62,104 nt of DNA, taken from the NCBI GenBank assembly GCA_002439085.1, contig DJSW01000008.1:1-62104 (forward strand), given 5' to 3'. Both the position numbers and the translations under genes were made by a program. Each line of letters opens with the position of its first letter. The stretch's first letter is position 1. The DNA is from Alphaproteobacteria bacterium UBA6324 (GTDB lineage: Bacteria; Pseudomonadota; Alphaproteobacteria; CAAGCB01; CAG-977). Below the pieces are notes generated by a model, which did no database searches, had not been told where the DNA came from, and worked only from the letters and a program-made list of their open reading frames with translations. Below, one piece after another: positions 18,101-25,603 of the stretch.

Positions 18101-18753
18101 AGCAAGCCAAAGCAAAAGCCTTGGCCGAGAAGCAAGCGGCCGAAAAAGCCGCCGCTGAAAAGGCCGAAGCCGAAGCGAAAGCTTTGGCCGAACAGCAGGC
18201 GCAAGAGGCGGCTTTGGCCGAAAAGCAGGCCAAAGAAAAAGCCGAAGCGGAGGCGAAAGCCAAGGCGGAAACCGAAGCGAAAGCCTTGGCCGAAAAACAA
18301 GCCGCTGAAAAGGCCGCCGCCGAGGAACAGGCCGCGAAACAACGCGCCGAGGAAGAGGCAAAGGAACGCGAAGCTTTGCGCAAACCCTTGCCGGCGACGA
18401 TCGACGTGGACAAGCTGGACATCATCAAGGAAACCGTCACGGAACGCGTCAACGACGACGGCGAGGTGGAAACGTTCATCTTTATCGAACGCAAGCCCAA
18501 CCCGAACCGTTTCAAGAAAAAACCGGCCGAGGAACGCGTTTTGCAGCAGGATCTGGAACGCGCGCCCGAACCGCCGGAGAAACCGGAAGTTTTGGAACAC
18601 GAAACCGACGCCGCGCCGACGGTTGAAACCGTGAGCGCGCCCGCGCCGGAAACGGAAAAAGCGGCTGAACCGTCCACACCGAACGCATCCGACAACGTTC
18701 CGGCCGCGCCAAACGTTCCGGCCGCGCCGGTGGAACGCGTGCTGGAAGATTAA
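15169..18753 (+). CDS. Membrane-anchored alkaline-phosphatase/sulfatase-superfamily protein with long Ala/Pro/Glu tail
   Basis: A 1194-residue protein starting at ATG 15169 (MAKNEKK). After an acidic leader come about five transmembrane helices (residues about 30-195), then an extracytoplasmic domain to about residue 640 with the layout of LtaS/EptA-type phosphotransferases: a FVHLDLPHYPYVYD stretch (the H-x-P-Y element) and IVIHGDKGADI where the family has a D-H-G metal site. The N-terminal segment expected to hold the Ser/Thr nucleophile reads LIHLILAGHTG. His of D-H-G is Lys here, so catalysis is uncertain. The rest (about 650-1110) is low-complexity: first Pro/Ala/Glu, then a TolA-like Lys/Ala/Glu coiled coil built of LAEQQAKAKA-like repeats. 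Such a tail could span the periplasm. No close family recognised. Confidence 0.7.
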   Translation: MAKNEKKEPTLVPEDEEETPEEARQRQEASFSFYLHSSLFLFFLTVFTFVLFLHANKYPMILNDEIQPEVLFACFGFFVFSFLCLFLLSFWRFLAKVFISVIAGGAVAYILGLLLPYNVGNYFAHYFSFLPHDVLMYAAQNGNQIVAIASGVVLLLILCLFRSGIMAFMSLPVLAGLFWVMNDSAKQTIPDVARSAASAAQPADGEKTENLIHLILAGHTGYAAAAEDWQRLNAKADVPKDAAFNPTFIPAFYKSNNFTFYPSAYLRHANKYRNIASVLNPSATEDTSNLFSRDDAVYYTVSDEAPAFATRNDLFKTLKDQGYTLNVYQTYPFDFCKGDGAKNVDVCLTYPAPIGALYRTNLSTGARLMLLAGHWLNSTPFGKDVLKYAYDKVARKTNPDYFPFLGNPLSRSLPVGQPAVLSRLRRDVLAAKGKNAFFVHLDLPHYPYVYDQNCRLKTDPSKWRSNASYTNRNEFEGELRRWEDYDRQLFCTYAQINYLIKDLDAAKKLDDTTIVIHGDKGADIRKEARDDEDTTRVDKAINRFKNNMTTVFAIRKPAGKAEVRAEACDVPTLISRYVEGKKDAACQKPDLSSYSQEERDKTMAWLNRPVAKNYLDGGDYAALYADWLEKGGQAFMAALDERLKTEEQTPAETRKISFIAPPKQTEKPALFDEPAKEPTTDFVPVPPETPAEPASEPTADVTPDAPAAETAKPAVDVIADELSDLPAPIVLPQIDPAVADKWKSTDIKEGQKTTLELVPQELSDQPPASGQPTPEQTPVSEPPAPESAPTAAVDLIPLPTLDIAEQPAEIPASAEAPAEAPAVQAEAPAQTPAAEQPAVQTAPEVPAEQPAPEVTAATPTIQAETAAETPQPVVPEPSVPAAETAAVPELPAPPVAEVPETVVVTEEAFVAETPSVETQTAETATPQPESAPDAQQAAAPLTQAQAVEQAAAKAKTPAEQQAQAKAVEEAEAKALAEQQAKAKALAEKQAAEKAAAEKAEAEAKALAEQQAQEAALAEKQAKEKAEAEAKAKAETEAKALAEKQAAEKAAAEEQAAKQRAEEEAKEREALRKPLPATIDVDKLDIIKETVTERVNDDGEVETFIFIERKPNPNRFKKKPAEERVLQQDLERAPEPPEKPEVLEHETDAAPTVETVSAPAPETEKAAEPSTPNASDNVPAAPNVPAAPVERVLED

Positions 18754-18890
18754 ACTTCCGTTTACGGTTAAAAAGGTATATACTGGTTTGCGTTGATCAG
18801 GGAAAGAAAGAAAAAAAACGTCCATGACGGACGGAAATCGCGCCGGTCGGCGGCGCAGGGTTGATTCATTCTTTCAAAAGGATTGCATCC

Positions 18891-19190
18891 ATGGCTAAAA
18901 ACGAAACGTTTCAACGCATTCAACGCGAAGTGAACGGGCATCACGTCGTCCTGTTCATGAAAGGCACGCCCGCCCATCCGCGGTGCGGTTTTTCTGCCGA
19001 AGCGTCCGAAAAATTGAAACAGGCCGGAATCGAATACAAAAGCGTTGACGTTTGTTCCGATCCCGATCTGTTCGACGGCATCCGTCAATTCACCAACTAC
19101 ACGCATTTTCCGCAAATGTTCGTGGACGGCCGCTTTATCGGCAGCAGCGAAAACATCCTGCGTTTCGCCGCGAACAAAAATTTCAAATGA
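18891..19190 (+). CDS. grxD: Monothiol glutaredoxin (Grx4/GrxD type)
   Basis: A 99-residue CGFS-type glutaredoxin that carries and delivers [2Fe-2S] clusters, usually with a BolA partner. The start ATG 18891 follows AAAGGA; an earlier in-frame start lacks support. The active motif is CGFS at residues 32-35, preceded by VVLFMKGTPAHPRCGFS and followed by TNYTHFPQMFVDGRFIGSSENI, which holds the glutathione-binding T-x-P-Q and G-x-x-D/S elements (here FPQMFV and GSSE). Length is normal for the single-domain class. A strong terminator follows at 19206-19231. No bolA gene is in the window. Confidence 0.95.
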   Translation: MAKNETFQRIQREVNGHHVVLFMKGTPAHPRCGFSAEASEKLKQAGIEYKSVDVCSDPDLFDGIRQFTNYTHFPQMFVDGRFIGSSENILRFAANKNFK

Positions 19191-19205
19191 ACCGTCGTTT
19201 TGCGA

Positions 19206-19231
19206 AAAGCCCCGTTTTAAAACGGGGCTTT
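19206..19231 (+). terminator. Rho-independent terminator after the glutaredoxin gene
   Basis: AAAGCCCCGTTTT pairs perfectly with AAAACGGGGCTTT and is followed by a T run. Confidence 0.85.
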
Positions 19232-19281
19232 TTTTCCACCGTTTTTCCTGATACAGTACCCCCGTTTCAAACGGAGCCGTC

Positions 19282-19839
19282 ATGTCCCGCCTGCTTTTAT
19301 TCCTTTTTGTTTCACTTTTTCCCGTTTTCGCGCAGGCGGAGGGTTTTGTTTTAAACGAAACGGCGTGCGAGGAAAAATTGTTGGAACTGATCAACGGGGC
19401 GGAAAGCTACATTGACGTTTCCGTTTATTCGATCAACAACAAAAAACTGGTTGACGCGCTGGCGGCCGCGCACCGCCGCGGCGTCAAAGTGCGCGTTTTG
19501 ACCGACAAGGTGCAGGCGGCCGGCGTGTCGTCGCGCATATGGGATTTGATTGACGCGGGAATCCCTTTGCGCGTGCACACCTATAAACGCATCATGCACA
19601 CCAAAGTCGCGATTTACGACGGCCTTTCCGTATCCAGCGGTTCGCTGAATTGGACGGAACCCGCCGTACATAAAAACGAAGAAGTCTGTGACATTTTCGT
19701 CAACGATCCCGATTACGCCGCCCAGCACCAACGGTTGTTTGACAAGCGGTGGGAAAACAATTCGCAGGAAAAATCCGATTTGTGGCTGAAACCGCGGCTG
19801 TTGAAACGGCGGGCGGATCAGGCGAAACAAACGAAATGA
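19282..19839 (+). CDS. Secreted phospholipase D-family nuclease (Nuc-like)
   Basis: A 185-residue exported protein with signal peptide MSRLLLFLFVSLFPVFAQA. It has a single HKD motif, His106-x-Lys108-x4-Asp113 (HTKVAIYD), followed by the SSGSLNW element where small one-motif PLD proteins have their Gly-Ser-x-Asn site. One-motif members act as dimers; the best-known is the Salmonella endonuclease Nuc, which cuts single- and double-stranded DNA without metal. The N-terminal VLTDKVQAAG and VRVLTDK stretches also fit. Periplasmic nucleic-acid degradation or nutrient uptake is the likely role, but a phospholipid substrate cannot be excluded. Confidence 0.88.
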   Translation: MSRLLLFLFVSLFPVFAQAEGFVLNETACEEKLLELINGAESYIDVSVYSINNKKLVDALAAAHRRGVKVRVLTDKVQAAGVSSRIWDLIDAGIPLRVHTYKRIMHTKVAIYDGLSVSSGSLNWTEPAVHKNEEVCDIFVNDPDYAAQHQRLFDKRWENNSQEKSDLWLKPRLLKRRADQAKQTK

Positions 19840-19915
19840 GCGTTTCATTTTTTATCTTTTCGTAAGAAAGTTTTGGTATTTTGTAGAAAACACAATCGGT
19901 AAGCAGAGGTTCGAC

Positions 19916-20761
19916 GTGTCCGACATTATTTCTTCTTCGATCAAAACGCTGGCTTTAACGGCCGCCATCGCCGCCGTCGGCGGGTGCGGCGCGGGGTTGC
20001 CCGACCCGTTCACCCAACGCACGATCGTCACACCGAAAGCGCCGTCGTCGGTCATCGTGTGCCGTTCCCAGCAATGCGCGCCGGCCAGAACGAACATGAC
20101 GCGCGAATTTTTGTACAACAGCCTGCTGAACCTGTTTGACAACAACGTCGATTCCACCGTTTTGATCTGCGACGCCGACCCGAATTCCAGAATGTGTTTT
20201 GAAAACTACATCCAATTCAACATCAAAGCCGGCGTCACCCCCGCGACCGTCGTCGTCGATTCCGCCAAACTGCTGAGCGTCAAGCTGCAGAAAAAGGAAC
20301 AGATCATCAGCGTCGCGCTGGATTACAATATGCATTTCAACGCCGTGCGCCCCGCTTGCCTGAGTTCCAAAAACGCCCTGTTCGTCAAATCGCCCGATTA
20401 CGTTTTGATGGAAGACACGGGCTATGTCTGCAAATTCACAACAACATCCGATTCCATGGTTTCGACCGTTTTCGCAATCGACTACGTCGATTTGGACTAC
20501 GGCGTCATCGGGGCGAACTATTCGTTCGGCGTGGCAGGCCCCGCTTACGGCGGCGGCACGGGATATATGCTGATGCGTTTCCAGAAAAACGCTTTCCCGT
20601 CCGATCCGAAAAAATTCGTCCTGCCCAAAGGACCGCAGGAAACGCCGACCATGCCGACCACCGCGTCCGGCCAGCCCGCGCAGCGCGAATACGGCGTCAA
20701 AACCGACACGCCGAAACTGGCGCCCGGACAATACAAAGTCACCCCCCTGCCGTTGAAATAA
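19916..20761 (+). CDS. Putative lipoprotein of unknown function
   Basis: A 281-residue protein starting with GTG 19916 behind AGAGG. A hydrophobic segment ends in AAVGGC, a usable lipobox with Cys24; the run before it lacks the usual basic start except one Lys, so lipidation is probable but not certain. The mature part contains several cysteines (CRSQQCAP, CDADPNSRMC, ACLSSK, VCKF), suggesting disulphides, and a Gly-rich stretch FGVAGPAYGGGTGYMLMRF. No family recognised. The neighbours are an exported nuclease and the cell-wall recycling kinase anmK, the latter starting 10 bases after it, so the two are probably cotranscribed. Confidence 0.6.
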   Translation: MSDIISSSIKTLALTAAIAAVGGCGAGLPDPFTQRTIVTPKAPSSVIVCRSQQCAPARTNMTREFLYNSLLNLFDNNVDSTVLICDADPNSRMCFENYIQFNIKAGVTPATVVVDSAKLLSVKLQKKEQIISVALDYNMHFNAVRPACLSSKNALFVKSPDYVLMEDTGYVCKFTTTSDSMVSTVFAIDYVDLDYGVIGANYSFGVAGPAYGGGTGYMLMRFQKNAFPSDPKKFVLPKGPQETPTMPTTASGQPAQREYGVKTDTPKLAPGQYKVTPLPLK

Positions 20762-20771
20762 GGCGGAACGC

Positions 20772-22124
20772 ATGATCACCGTCGGTGTCATGACCGGCAA
20801 TTCGCTGGACGCGGTTGACGCGGTGCTGACCCGATTCGACGACGGACGCATGGCCGATCTGGCCGCGTGTTCCCTGCCCTATCCGGCGGAATTGCGAAAC
20901 GGTTTTCTGACGTTGCGCGAACGGATCGCCCGTCACGAATACGACGTTTCCTTTTTAAAAAACGACGCGGCTTTCACGGCCGTTTTAAAAAGCTACACCG
21001 ATCTGGTCGCCGAAACGGTCAACACGCTTTGCCGCGGCTTTGACAAATCGGAAATTGCCGCGATCGGACTGCACGGGCAAACGTGCGGGCATTTTCCGCC
21101 GTCCGTTGCGGGCAATGCCGCCCCCTATACGCTGCAGGTGTTCGATCCGGCGCGGCTGGCCGCTTTGACCGGCCTGCCCGTCATTTACGATTTCCGTTCC
21201 GACGACATGGCCAACGGCGGCGAAGGCGCGCCCCTTGCCCCGATCCACAACGCCCACATCGCGGCGGATCTGAAAGGAAAAGGCCTGTTTCCCGTCGCGT
21301 TTTGCAACGCGGGCAACACCGGAAACATCGCCGTCGTTTCCGAAACGGCCGACGGGAAAAGCGTCACCGCCGGTTGGGACACGGGGCCGTTCAACCATTT
21401 CGCCGACGCGTTGACACGGTTCGGAACAGGCGAGCCGTGCGATTTGAACGGGCGGTTCGGCCAACGGGGACGGATCGTTCCCGAATTGCTGGCCGAGCTG
21501 TTCGACACGGCGGCCGTGACCGGAAACGGAGACAACTTCTACCTTTTGCCGCCGCCGAAATCGTCCGACCCCGACTGGTACAGAATCAACGCCGCAGATG
21601 TTTGCGCCCGTTTCGGTTTTGAAAACGCGCTGCGCACCGTCGAATACCTTGGCGCCTACGGTTTTATGACCGCTTTGTCCATGATCGGCGAAAACGTGAA
21701 AATGCCGCAATCGTTCCTGTTGTTCGGCGGCGGGTGGAAAAATCCGCTGGTTTTAAACGATTTCAAAGGGTTGCTGAACGGCGCGGGCATTGTTTTGCCC
21801 CGTCACGCGGACGTTTTCGCGCGGGTGCGGTCGCGCTTTTCCCGCCCGCCCGCCGTCGATTTTTCCGACCGGTACGGGTACAGCGGCACATATATGGAAG
21901 CGCGCATTTTCGCCGACATGGCGCGGTGCCGGATCACGGGCAAACCATTCAGCTTTCCCGAAACGACCGGATGCCATTCCCCGACCGTCGCCGGCATATA
22001 TGCTTTGCCGCCCGCGGGCGCGCCGCTGTTGGACGCGTTGTTTGAAAAACACGGCACGAAAGACCTGATCCCCAATCCGCCCCCGCGGTTGTTCAGCCGT
22101 GCCGCGAAAGAAAGCCGGATTTAA
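20772..22124 (+). CDS. anmK: Anhydro-N-acetylmuramic acid kinase AnmK
   Basis: Phosphorylates and opens 1,6-anhydro-MurNAc released by lytic transglycosylases, feeding peptidoglycan recycling. The start ITVGVMTGNSLDAVDAVL matches the family signature (V-G-x-M-S/T-G-T/N-S-x-D). Further motifs are GLHGQT, DFRSDDMANGGEGAPLAP, a CNAGNTGNIAV substrate loop and GWDTGPFNHFAD. Normal members are about 370 residues; this one is 450, the extra length being in the C-terminal half. Its stop overlaps the stop of the convergent metallopeptidase gene by four bases. No MurQ or AmpD gene is in the window. Confidence 0.93.
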   Translation: MITVGVMTGNSLDAVDAVLTRFDDGRMADLAACSLPYPAELRNGFLTLRERIARHEYDVSFLKNDAAFTAVLKSYTDLVAETVNTLCRGFDKSEIAAIGLHGQTCGHFPPSVAGNAAPYTLQVFDPARLAALTGLPVIYDFRSDDMANGGEGAPLAPIHNAHIAADLKGKGLFPVAFCNAGNTGNIAVVSETADGKSVTAGWDTGPFNHFADALTRFGTGEPCDLNGRFGQRGRIVPELLAELFDTAAVTGNGDNFYLLPPPKSSDPDWYRINAADVCARFGFENALRTVEYLGAYGFMTALSMIGENVKMPQSFLLFGGGWKNPLVLNDFKGLLNGAGIVLPRHADVFARVRSRFSRPPAVDFSDRYGYSGTYMEARIFADMARCRITGKPFSFPETTGCHSPTVAGIYALPPAGAPLLDALFEKHGTKDLIPNPPPRLFSRAAKESRI

Positions 22125-22831
22125 TCGAAGCTGTACAAATAATCGGCGTTTTTTTTCAGCCACGCCTCCGCCCGTTCGTAATCGGAGCAAAGGCCGGCGA
22201 CGACGCGCCAGAACGCGGGCGAATGGTTCATTTGCGCCAAATGGGCGATTTCGTGCGCGATGACGTAATCCGCGACGTAAAGCGGCGCCAGCCCCAACCG
22301 CCACGACAGGCTGACGTGTCCCGTTCGCGAACAGCTACCCCACCGCGAAACGGTGTCGCGCACCGTCATCTTTTGCACTTTGGCGTCGATTTTCGCGGCG
22401 GTTTCGCGCGCCCTGGCCAACGCGTAAACGGCGAACTCCGACTTCAAAAAATCGCGGACACGCCGATCCAGATGCTCCGCCGCCCCCGAAACCCAAACGA
22501 CGTTCCCGTCCGACCACACGCCGCGCCGCGCGGCCGGAGAATGGCGGATGACGACCTCGCGCCCTAAAAAAGTCAGCGGCATCCCGTCCTGAAACACCCG
22601 TTTTGGCGGCAGGCGGCGCAGTTGTTCCGCGATCCAAGCGGATTTTGAAACGGCGAAATCGCACCCTTTGTCAACGGACGCCCGCCGCGGCAAAACCAAA
22701 ACGACCGCGCCCGTCCGGCGGCTGACCCTCAACCGGATGCGTTTGGCTTTGTCGCTGCGTTCAATGCCGACGGCGATCGCCGTTCCCTGATCGTAAACGG
22801 TCAGCGTTTGCGCCGTGTCGTTCCGCTTCAT
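22121..22831 (-). CDS. YgjP-like zinc metallopeptidase (DUF45)
   Basis: A 236-residue protein with the gluzincin helix YVIAHEIAHLAQMNHSPAFW: HEIAH holds two zinc ligands and the catalytic Glu, and the downstream N-H-S-P-x-F-W is the hallmark of the YgjP/DUF45 group. The preceding QKMTVRDTVSRWGSC-like stretch (W-G-S-C) is also diagnostic. Members are cytoplasmic and are often found with restriction or housekeeping genes; the substrate is not known. It lies leftward of the mucR gene after the mucR terminator, so it needs its own promoter or readthrough. Confidence 0.9.
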   Translation of the reverse strand: MKRNDTAQTLTVYDQGTAIAVGIERSDKAKRIRLRVSRRTGAVVLVLPRRASVDKGCDFAVSKSAWIAEQLRRLPPKRVFQDGMPLTFLGREVVIRHSPAARRGVWSDGNVVWVSGAAEHLDRRVRDFLKSEFAVYALARARETAAKIDAKVQKMTVRDTVSRWGSCSRTGHVSLSWRLGLAPLYVADYVIAHEIAHLAQMNHSPAFWRVVAGLCSDYERAEAWLKKNADYLYSFD

Positions 22832-22847
22832 TTTTCATATCCGTAAA

Positions 22848-22876
22848 AAAAAGCGTCACCCGAAAGTGACGCTTTT
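22848..22876 (-). terminator. Rho-independent terminator downstream of mucR
   Basis: On the minus strand AAAAGCGTCAC pairs with GTGACGCTTTT around a TTTCGG loop and runs into further T residues. Confidence 0.85.
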
Positions 22877-22879
22877 CCG

Positions 22880-23290
22880 TTATTTCGATTTTCTGGGACG
22901 CGTTCCCAAACCGATCCGTTTCGCCACGTCCGAACGGCGTTCGGTGCAATTCGGGGCGACCATCGGATAATCGGCCGGCAGGTTCCAACGGGCGCGGTAT
23001 TCATCCGGCGTCATGTTGTACGCCGTTTTCAGGTGGCGTTTCAGCATTTTCAATTTTTTGCCGTCTTCCAAGCAGACGAGGTAATCCGGAAAAACGGATT
23101 CCTTGACGGGAACCGCGGGCTTCAGTTTCTCGGCGACGGGTTCCGGCGCGTTGACGGACGCCAAAGCGCGGTAAACGTCCTGAATCAATTTGGGCAGTTC
23201 GGCGGCGGTCGTTTCGTTGTTGGCGACGTGCGAGGAAACGATTTCCGTCGTAAAGGCCAGCAAATCTTCGTTTGTAAAAGTATCAGACAT
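22880..23290 (-). CDS. mucR: MucR/Ros-family zinc-finger transcriptional regulator
   Basis: A 136-residue DNA-binding protein of the alphaproteobacterial MucR/Ros family, which controls exopolysaccharide, motility and cell-cycle genes by H-NS-like binding to AT-rich DNA. The zinc-finger region reads YLVCLEDGKKLKMLKRHLK, followed by the near-invariant YRARWNLPADYPMVAPN and AKRIGLG. The start used is ATG 23290 (MSDTF), with GGAG at a good distance; an ATG two codons upstream is too close to that site. A Cys replaces the usual Tyr in APNY (APNC). MucR is a strong taxonomic marker for alphaproteobacteria. Confidence 0.95.
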   Translation of the reverse strand: MSDTFTNEDLLAFTTEIVSSHVANNETTAAELPKLIQDVYRALASVNAPEPVAEKLKPAVPVKESVFPDYLVCLEDGKKLKMLKRHLKTAYNMTPDEYRARWNLPADYPMVAPNCTERRSDVAKRIGLGTRPRKSK

Positions 23291-23349
23291 TTTCATCTCC
23301 GTTCAATGTTTTAAACACATTTACAGAATAAACAGCAAAAACGCAAGTT

Positions 23350-24414
23350 TTATTCGCTCTTTTTTTCCAAAAAACACGCGTCGCCGTAGGAAAAGAACCG
23401 ATACTCTTTTTCAATCGCATGGTGATACGCCGCTTTCATGCAATCGACGCCCGAAAAAGCGCAAACCAGCATAAACAGCGTCGAACACGGCAAATGAAAA
23501 TTCGTGAACAGCGCGTCAACCGCTTTGAACCGGTAGCCGGGGGTGATGAAAATCGACGTTTCCCGATTGAACGAATGGACTTCGCCGGTGTCGTCGGCCG
23601 CGCTTTCCAACAGGCGCAAAGCCGTCGTCCCGATCGAAACGATCCGGCGGCCGTCGCGTTTCGCCTGCGTGATCAGGCGCGCGTTTTCCGGCGAAATGTG
23701 ACCGAATTCGGCGTGCATGACGTGGTCTTTGGTGTCATCGACTTTGACGGGCAGGAACGTGCCGCCGCCGACGTGCAGGGTGATTTTGACGTTTTCAATC
23801 CCCATCGCGTCGATTTTCGCCAGCAGTTCCTTGGTGAAATGCAATCCGGCGGTCGGGGCGGCCACCGCGCCGTCATGGGCGGCGTAAACGGTTTGATAGT
23901 TGCGTTTGTCGTCCTCGTACCCCGTTTTTTCACGGTGGATGTAGGGCGGCAAAGGCATGACGCCGTATTTTTCCAGCTGCGCGAACAAAACGGACGGGTC
24001 GGTCAGAAATTCCAAAACGACCGTCATGCCGTCCTCGCCGCGGCCAAGCACTTTGGCCTCCAGCGGATCGGCGGCGGGATCGTTCGGCGGATAGAACCGC
24101 ACGATGTCGTTTTCGCGCAGGCGGCGGGCGTTTTTGACCAAAGCCTCCCACTGATTCAGGCCGACGGATTTGAACAAGGTCGCTTCGACGGCCGCGTCGC
24201 CCCGTTTGCCGAACAGGCGCGCGGGAATGACGCGCGTGTCGTTGAACACCAGCAAATCGTCCGGCCGCAGCAAAGCGGGAAAATCGGAAATATGGCCGTC
24301 AATAAAAGAATCCGGCGGACACACATGAAGCAATCCGGCGGATTCGCGGGGTTCCGCCGGACGAGAGGCTATCCTCTCTTTCGGCAGAACAAAATCGAAA
24401 TCGGTAACCAGCAA
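23350..24414 (-). CDS. queA: S-adenosylmethionine:tRNA ribosyltransferase-isomerase QueA
   Basis: Transfers the ribosyl moiety of SAM to preQ1 in tRNA to make epoxyqueuosine. Family motifs are intact: FDFVLPKERIASRPAEPRE at the start, DLLVFNDTRVIPARLFGKR, APTAGLHFTKELL, LHVGGGTFLPVK and NFHLPCSTLFMLVCAFSG. The start chosen is TTG 24414 (LLVTDFDF), which aligns with E. coli MRVTDF; there is no ATG. Another TTG at 24447 would overlap the preceding gene. No clear ribosome binding site is seen, so expression may rely on coupling to the SUKH gene that ends four bases upstream. tgt, the usual partner, is not in the window. Confidence 0.93.
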   Translation of the reverse strand: MLVTDFDFVLPKERIASRPAEPRESAGLLHVCPPDSFIDGHISDFPALLRPDDLLVFNDTRVIPARLFGKRGDAAVEATLFKSVGLNQWEALVKNARRLRENDIVRFYPPNDPAADPLEAKVLGRGEDGMTVVLEFLTDPSVLFAQLEKYGVMPLPPYIHREKTGYEDDKRNYQTVYAAHDGAVAAPTAGLHFTKELLAKIDAMGIENVKITLHVGGGTFLPVKVDDTKDHVMHAEFGHISPENARLITQAKRDGRRIVSIGTTALRLLESAADDTGEVHSFNRETSIFITPGYRFKAVDALFTNFHLPCSTLFMLVCAFSGVDCMKAAYHHAIEKEYRFFSYGDACFLEKKSE

Positions 24415-24418
24415 TGTT

Positions 24419-24859
24419 TTACAGCCGCGGCGTGACGACCCCTTCAAACATGGCGTCGAACGTGTCGAAATCCTCCATCACGTCGTGGCCGGTGAAATCC
24501 AGCACTTCGTATTTTTCGTTGGCCGTGTTGTAAACGTACAGGTCGTCGTCGGCGCGTCCCAGCAAAACGAATCCTTCCAAATCGTCGTTATAGTCGGCGA
24601 AATCCTCGTTCGCGGTCACGATGTCGTTCAGGGTGTAGCTACTTTCGGGATCGGTCACCTGATCGGTGCTGTAAAATTCGATGCCGTTCCAAGCGAACCC
24701 GTTGACTTCGCGCAGGAAGTCGATATAGCCCTGCGGCACGGCCGGCAGACCGATTTCCGCCATATCTTTCTGACATTGCGCCAAATCTTTGCTGGAAGCG
24801 GGGCGGACGATCATCGCGCCTTCTTCCGGCGACAATTTTTTCAGAATATCTTCAATCAT
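24419..24859 (-). CDS. SMI1/KNR4 (SUKH) family protein, YrhA-like
   Basis: A 146-residue acidic protein. The segment ASSKDLAQCQKDMAEIGLP..VPQGYIDFLREVNGFAWNGIEFY fits the SUKH core: an N-terminal helix, then the L-P-x-x-Y-x-x-F-L-x-x-x-N-G signature, then strands. The C-terminal part (LEGFVLLGRADDDLYVYN) is as in YrhA. SUKH proteins are best known as immunity proteins for nuclease and deaminase toxins in polymorphic toxin systems, but many are stand-alone with unknown role. It lies 73 bases downstream of an HNH nuclease-like gene on the same strand, with its own likely promoter (24898-24926), and immediately upstream of queA. Confidence 0.8.
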   Translation of the reverse strand: MIEDILKKLSPEEGAMIVRPASSKDLAQCQKDMAEIGLPAVPQGYIDFLREVNGFAWNGIEFYSTDQVTDPESSYTLNDIVTANEDFADYNDDLEGFVLLGRADDDLYVYNTANEKYEVLDFTGHDVMEDFDTFDAMFEGVVTPRL

Positions 24860-24897
24860 TTGTTCGTTCCTAAGACTGTAAACAGAAAACTGCCGTC

Positions 24898-24926
24898 ATT
24901 CTAAAGAAGTTTTCGCCGTTCTTCAA
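24898..24926 (-). promoter_or_regulatory. Candidate promoter for the SUKH gene
   Basis: On the minus strand TTGAAG (24926-24921) and TAGAAT (24903-24898) are 17 bases apart, between the HNH-like gene and the SUKH gene, so the SUKH protein could be made independently of its neighbour. Confidence 0.45.
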
Positions 24927-24932
24927 CGGTTT

Positions 24933-25520
24933 TTAACGTTCGCGCCGTTTTAAAGCCGCCGCCGCCACAACCGCGTTCAATTTTTCGCGGGACTGCGCCG
25001 GACGTTTCCAGACCATATCGTCGCTCCACGGCAGCTTGATTTTAATGCCCGCGGCCAGATCCTTTCCTTTCAGCTGCGGGTCGATGACCTCGTGGTGCAA
25101 TTCGTCGTGCGGCGGAATCGGCATGATGATCAGGTTTTTAAAATCGTTCGTGCCGCCGCCGTGAATCGGCAGTTTGTGATGCACGTTGTACCCGTTGACG
25201 CTGCGGCCGTTGCGCATGGTTTCCAACCCTTTGTCGGAAATGCCCATGGCGCGCAATTCCTTTTCATAATGCGCCGCGACATATTTTAAAAAGGCCGGAC
25301 GCACCTGCGTTTTAAACTGTTCGCGCATGGCGACGCGCGTTTTCTTTCCGGGGGCTTTAAATTCGACCTCTTTGAGTTTGAAACCGTTGATAACGTCGAA
25401 ATCAAATTCGCCGCGTTCGGCGCGCTGACGGCTGTTTCCGCCCGCCGACGGACGGCCGTTGTTGTTGTATCCGTATTGTTTGCCGACTCCGCGGGCGCGT
25501 TTGGCGTGAATGTATTCCAT
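24933..25520 (-). CDS. Stand-alone HNH nuclease-like protein, paralogue 1
   Basis: A 195-residue, strongly basic protein. The C-terminal half holds an HNH-type beta-beta-alpha-metal pattern: GYNVHHKLPIHGGGTNDF then NLIIMPIPPHDELHH, with His-His, G-G-G-x-N, N-L and a distal H-x-x-x-H, as in colicin E9-type HNH sites. Before it is a helical block (FLKYVAAHYEKELRAMGISD) shared with three paralogues at 31291-33213. The N-terminus (MEYIHAKRARG) is basic and has no signal peptide. Most similar to paralogue 4. The role is unknown: toxin, domesticated mobile-element nuclease or DNA-processing enzyme. Adjacent to a SUKH gene. Confidence 0.75.
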   Translation of the reverse strand: MEYIHAKRARGVGKQYGYNNNGRPSAGGNSRQRAERGEFDFDVINGFKLKEVEFKAPGKKTRVAMREQFKTQVRPAFLKYVAAHYEKELRAMGISDKGLETMRNGRSVNGYNVHHKLPIHGGGTNDFKNLIIMPIPPHDELHHEVIDPQLKGKDLAAGIKIKLPWSDDMVWKRPAQSREKLNAVVAAAALKRRER

Positions 25521-25566
25521 AAAAGCCTGCCTTGATAAAGTGGTGTTAAGACCACTGTATCACACG

Positions 25567-25595
25567 GAATTGGACAATCAAGGATTTTTTGTCTA
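25567..25595 (-). promoter_or_regulatory. Promoter-like element shared with HNH paralogue 4
   Basis: On the minus strand TAGACAAAAAAT begins at 25595; TAGACA is followed after 17 bases by CAATTC. The same 12-mer and a CAAT box at the same 17-base distance precede paralogue 4 (32561-32589). Confidence 0.5.
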
Positions 25596-25603
25596 AAACA
25601 GGC

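Noticed and set aside
16942..18825. 627-codon minus-strand frame over the low-complexity tail
   Set aside because: Phe/Gly/Arg-rich translation is simply the complement of Ala/Glu/Pro codons.
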